From: Burkholderia pseudomultivorans
GTDB taxonomy: Bacteria > Pseudomonadota > Gammaproteobacteria > Burkholderiales > Burkholderiaceae
DNA length: 38,752 nt
Assembly (NCBI RefSeq): GCF_902499075.1
Contig: NZ_CABVPP010000063.1
Span: 1 to 38,752 of the forward strand
Reading direction: 5' to 3'
In this document: positions 35,737 through 38,752 of the stretch, in pieces
How positions within the stretch are numbered: the first letter of the stretch is position 1
Layout of the letters: each line of letters begins with the position of its first letter
Translations under genes and position numbers: made by a program
Notes under the pieces: generated by a model
The model's database searches: none
Seen by the model: only the letters and a program-made list of their open reading frames with translations
Told to the model about the DNA's origin: nothing

Positions 35737-37365
35737 TCAAGGAGGCGCCAGCGCACGCCGATAACGGATCGCTTCCGCGATCTGCGCGGCCGTCGGCAGC
35801 GGGTCGCCGTTCAGGTCGGCGATCGTCCGCGCGACCTTGAGCACGCGATAGTACGCGCGCGCCGACCAGCCGAAGCGCTCGCCGGCCTCGCGCAGCAGCC
35901 GTTCGCCTTCGTCGGTCGGCCGGCACAGGTCGTCGGTCTCGCGCCCGCTCAGCATGTGATTGGTCTTGCCCTGCCGGTCGAGCTGGCGCGCCCGCGCCTG
36001 CGCGACACGCGCGGCGACTGCGGCGCTCGGCTCGCCGGGCGTCGACAGGCGCGCCGCCAGCTCGGCCGGCGACAGCGCGGGCAGCTCGATCTGGATGTCG
36101 ATGCGATCGAGCAGCGGCCCCGACAGCTTGCGCAGGTAGCGCGCGGCGACCTCGGGCGTGCAGCGGCAGCGCCCGGACGGATCGCCGAGCCAGCCGCACG
36201 GACACGGGTTCATCGCGGCGATCAACTGGCATGCGGCCGGGAAATCGGCCTGCTGCGCCGCACGCGAGATCGTGATGCGGCCGGCTTCGAGCGGCTCGCG
36301 CAGCATCTCCAGTACATGCCGGTCGAATTCGGGCAGCTCGTCGAGAAACAGCACGCCGAGATGCGCGAGCGTGATCTCGCCCGGCTGCGGCGGATTGCGG
36401 CCGCCGACCAGCGCGGCGGCGCTCGACGAATGATGCGGCGACCGGAACGGCCGCCGGCGCCACTGCGCGGGCGAGAAGCCGAGACGGCTCGCCGACAGCA
36501 GCGCGGCCGAGCTCAGCGCCTCGTCGTCGGTCATCGGCGGCAGCAGCCCGGGCAGCCGTGCGGCCAGCATCGACTTGCCGGCGCCCGGCGGCCCGACCAT
36601 CAGCATGTGATGGCCGCCTGCGGCGGCGACTTCGAGCGCACGCCGGGCGCCGCGCTGGCCGACCACGTCCGCGAGATCGGGCGCGGCCGGCATCGGCAGC
36701 CCGTCGAGGCACGGCGCATCGACCGGCGCAAGCCGCCCGTCCGGCGCGCCGGCGAGGTGCGCGCACAGCGCGGGCAGGTCGGGTGCGCCGAATACGGTAA
36801 CGCCGGGCACGAGTGCGGCCTCGGCGGCGCTGGCGAGCGGCAGGTATAGCTCGGGCGGCCGCGACGCGGACCCGGTGTCCGGAACCGGGCCGACTCCCCA
36901 CGCGGAGCCCGAATCCGGTGTGATGCCGGCGCGCAGGCCGGAATCGGCGTCGCGATCCGCCGCCTGCGAATCGCGCGCCACGCCGCACGCCATTGCGAAC
37001 GCGCCGCGCATCGGCCGCAGCGCGCCGGTCAGCGACAGCTCGCCCGCGAATTCGCGGCCGGCCAGCGCGTCGGCCGGGATCTGGCCGTTCGCGGCGAGGA
37101 TGCCGAGCGCGATCGGCAGGTCGAAGCGGCCGGACTCCTTCGGCAGGTCGGCGGGCGCGAGATTGACGGTGATGCGCCGCACGGGGAATTCGAATCCGCA
37201 GTTCTGCAGCGCGGCGCGGACGCGCTCGCGGCTTTCGCGGACTTCGAGATCGGGCAGGCCGACGATCGAGAACGACGGCAACCCGTTGGCGAGATGGACT
37301 TCGACGGTGACGTCCGGCGCGCGGCCGGCCGCCGGCGCACGACTGCGCACCACGGCGAGCGACAT
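35737..37365 (-). CDS. comM: ComM-like AAA+ ATPase (Mg chelatase ChlI-related)
   Basis: A 542-residue YifB/ComM-family protein. ComM is a helicase that extends heteroduplex DNA during natural transformation in Vibrio and Acinetobacter. The N-terminal Lon-like domain is followed by an AAA+ domain with Walker A GPPGAGKS (Lys264), Walker B GVLFLDELPEFDRHVLEMLR, and the Cys-rich MNPCPCGWLGDPSGRCRC typical of this family. LLDRIDIQIELPAL and the C-terminal DLCRPTDEGERLLREAGERF follow. I chose the ATG at 37365 because MSLAVVRSRA is the usual opening. Residues about 131-172 are an extra low-complexity insertion rich in Asp, Gly, Ser and Pro within the N-terminal domain. Downstream there is no gene on the same strand. 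Confidence 0.88.
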   Translation of the reverse strand: MSLAVVRSRAPAAGRAPDVTVEVHLANGLPSFSIVGLPDLEVRESRERVRAALQNCGFEFPVRRITVNLAPADLPKESGRFDLPIALGILAANGQIPADALAGREFAGELSLTGALRPMRGAFAMACGVARDSQAADRDADSGLRAGITPDSGSAWGVGPVPDTGSASRPPELYLPLASAAEAALVPGVTVFGAPDLPALCAHLAGAPDGRLAPVDAPCLDGLPMPAAPDLADVVGQRGARRALEVAAAGGHHMLMVGPPGAGKSMLAARLPGLLPPMTDDEALSSAALLSASRLGFSPAQWRRRPFRSPHHSSSAAALVGGRNPPQPGEITLAHLGVLFLDELPEFDRHVLEMLREPLEAGRITISRAAQQADFPAACQLIAAMNPCPCGWLGDPSGRCRCTPEVAARYLRKLSGPLLDRIDIQIELPALSPAELAARLSTPGEPSAAVAARVAQARARQLDRQGKTNHMLSGRETDDLCRPTDEGERLLREAGERFGWSARAYYRVLKVARTIADLNGDPLPTAAQIAEAIRYRRALAPP

Positions 37366-37612
37366 GGCAAGGCTCCTGTATACGGTCGGGCGGCGGCCGT
37401 TCGGGGGCCGCATGCCACGAAGGGCTGAGGATTCGGAGCGCGCTTGCCGGCGTGGCGCGGGGGAAAGAACGAGGGACTGCGGAACGACGAACTGCGACGC
37501 GCGAGGAACTGCGAAGCGCGCGGTACGACGGGGAACGGCGGGGCGACTTCCGGGTGGCGGGCGCGGGCCGCGCGGGGCGGCCCGGCCCGGACCTGTCGGT
37601 CGGGTGGGGGCG
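37366..37612. other. Intergenic region between the comM-like and ubiK-like genes
   Basis: These 247 bases lie between two minus-strand genes. They contain purine-rich, partly repeating words such as GGAACTGCG and GAACTGCGA near 37480-37520, and a C/G-rich tract towards 37560-37600. I see no clear promoter, terminator or gene. Confidence 0.35.
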
Positions 37613-37864
37613 TCAGGCCTGCGGCGCTGCGAGCTTCTGCTCGAGTTCCGCCACGCGCTTTTCGAGTTCCTCGAGGCGCACGCGGGTGCGGGCGAGCACC
37701 TGGGCCTGCGTATCGAATTCCTCGCGCGTGACGAGATCGAGCTTCGAGAAGCCTTGCGACAGCATGGCCTTCACGTTGCGCTCGACATCCTTGGCCGGCG
37801 AGTTTTTCAGCAGGTCGCTGACGCGCGACTGCAGATCGTTGAAAACGTCGCTGGGTTGCTTCAT
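37613..37864 (-). CDS. ubiK: UbiK-like accessory factor (BMFP domain)
   Basis: An 83-residue protein of the BMFP/YqiC family. In enterobacteria UbiK assists ubiquinone synthesis under aerobic growth; others link it to membrane fusion. The N-terminal half has VFNDLQSRVSDLLKNSPAKD and NVKAMLSQGFSKLDLVTREEF, and the C-terminal half is a coiled coil (RVRLEELEKRVAELEQKLAA). The ATG at 37864 is chosen because MKQPSDVFNDL is the usual opening and GGGGAA lies upstream. A longer open frame upstream has no support. It diverges from the PII gene, and an NtrC-like dyad lies 16 bases upstream of its start. The family call is good; the ubiquinone role is inferred from better-studied members. Confidence 0.85.
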   Translation of the reverse strand: MKQPSDVFNDLQSRVSDLLKNSPAKDVERNVKAMLSQGFSKLDLVTREEFDTQAQVLARTRVRLEELEKRVAELEQKLAAPQA

Positions 37865-37879
37865 GTGATTCCCCTTCCT

Positions 37880-37896
37880 TGCACAAAAAATGTGCA
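37880..37896. promoter_or_regulatory. NtrC-type inverted repeat between ubiK and glnK
   Basis: TGCACA, five A residues, then TGTGCA form a perfect 17-bp dyad that fits the NtrC pattern TGCAC-N7-GTGCA. It lies about 250 bases upstream of the sigma54-type promoter at 38144 and 16 bases upstream of the divergent ubiK-like gene. A second dyad, CGTGC-N7-GCACG, follows at 37911-37927. NtrC control of the glnK side is likely from context; an effect on ubiK is possible. Confidence 0.55.
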
Positions 37897-37988
37897 TCTT
37901 CAGTTGCATACGTGCCCATGATGCACGCATGACCGGAATTGGTGCGCCCGAGGCGCGGATTCCGGGCATGGCGCCCGCATGGGTGAAT

Positions 37989-38006
37989 GTCCCGGTCAGC
38001 CGGGAC
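37989..38006 (+). other. Short hairpin between ubiK and glnK
   Basis: GTCCCGG and CCGGGAC pair around a TCAG loop in the divergent intergenic region. The 7-bp stem is perfect, but it has no neighbouring T-run. Its role is unknown; it may only be part of the DNA shape between the NtrC-type dyad and the promoter. Confidence 0.35.
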
Positions 38007-38021
38007 GTGCGTGCACTCTAG

Positions 38022-38555
<534 letters not shown>

Positions 38556-38587
38556 CGAACAAGACGAGCGACAAGAGGAAACCCAAG

Positions 38588-38752
38588 ATGCGCAAAGTTC
38601 TGATGTCCCTGCTGATGGCCGGCTCGCTGATCGCGGCCGGTGTCGGCCCCGCGCTCGCGGACGACGCGGCGTCCGCTGCGGCTGCGTCCGCGCCTGCCGC
38701 TTCGGCGCCCGATGCGTCGGCCGCCGCCGCACCCGCGGCCACGGCCTCCGCC
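38588..38752 (+). CDS. amtB: Ammonium transporter AmtB, N-terminal part
   Basis: The last 165 bases are the start of a second gene after glnK. It begins at ATG 38588, with AGAGGA upstream, and opens with a cleavable signal peptide (MRKVLMSLLMAGSLIAAGVG followed by PALAD). After the cleavage site comes an Ala/Ser/Pro-rich stretch. Proteobacterial Amt proteins often have such a signal and spacer before their first membrane helix. The pore region lies beyond the window, so the call rests on the signal type and the conserved glnK-amtB order. The gene would import ammonium and be inhibited by GlnK. Confidence 0.75.
   Translation, partial: MRKVLMSLLMAGSLIAAGVGPALADDAASAAAASAPAASAPDASAAAAPAATASA

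Overview
The window is a gene-dense, very GC-rich chromosomal segment. Gene content, codon use and protein sequences fit a betaproteobacterium of the genus Burkholderia, most likely the B. cepacia complex; this is recognition from protein families, not a database match. It looks like core or near-core chromosome. I see no rRNA, tRNA, insertion sequence, phage gene or CRISPR array.

Layout. (1) 1-2220, minus: a CpdB-type cyclic-nucleotide phosphodiesterase/nucleotidase lipoprotein, followed by a translationally coupled membrane protein cut off by the left edge. (2) 2545-7398, plus: an MCE-type lipid ABC transporter operon (permease with a fused STAS domain, ATPase, MCE protein, auxiliary lipoprotein) ending in a VanZ-like gene. 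(3) 7517-8492: a [2Fe-2S] thioredoxin-like ferredoxin and an alpha/beta hydrolase. (4) 8969-14778: the dac - D-amino acid transaminase - ybeD - lipB - lipA neighbourhood, interrupted by a divergent LysR/DUF2917 pair. (5) 15036-17834: tauABC. (6) 17913-19787, minus: a gamma-glutamyltransferase. (7) 19901-26837: a LysR regulator divergent from a CoA-dependent catabolic operon (bifunctional hydratase/dehydrogenase, two different acyl-CoA dehydrogenases, class III CoA-transferase). (8) 26950-28952: DUF485 protein and ActP-like symporter. (9) 29307-34054: dctA, dctB and dctD with a sigma54-type promoter and a short leader ORF. (10) 34137-37864: a TlpA/ResA thioredoxin, a small lipoprotein, a ComM-like ATPase and a UbiK/BMFP protein. 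(11) 38217-38752: a PII protein and the start of amtB behind a sigma54-type promoter.

How it works together. Two nutrient circuits look sigma54-dependent: DctB/DctD activating dctA, and a nitrogen-responsive glnK-amtB pair. The lip and dac genes form a conserved housekeeping block. The fad-like operon encodes activation of an unknown carboxylate by CoA transfer, dehydrogenation by a probable heteromeric acyl-CoA dehydrogenase, hydration and a second oxidation. It sits behind a 19-bp perfect palindrome that probably serves as operator for the divergent LysR gene.

The least explained signals are the 11-codon ORF plus hairpin ahead of dctA, the STAS-MlaE fusion with its minimal MCE operon, the acyl-CoA dehydrogenase pair lacking the usual catalytic Glu, an inverted pair of DnaA boxes between two convergent genes, and a long structured leader ahead of the dac gene.
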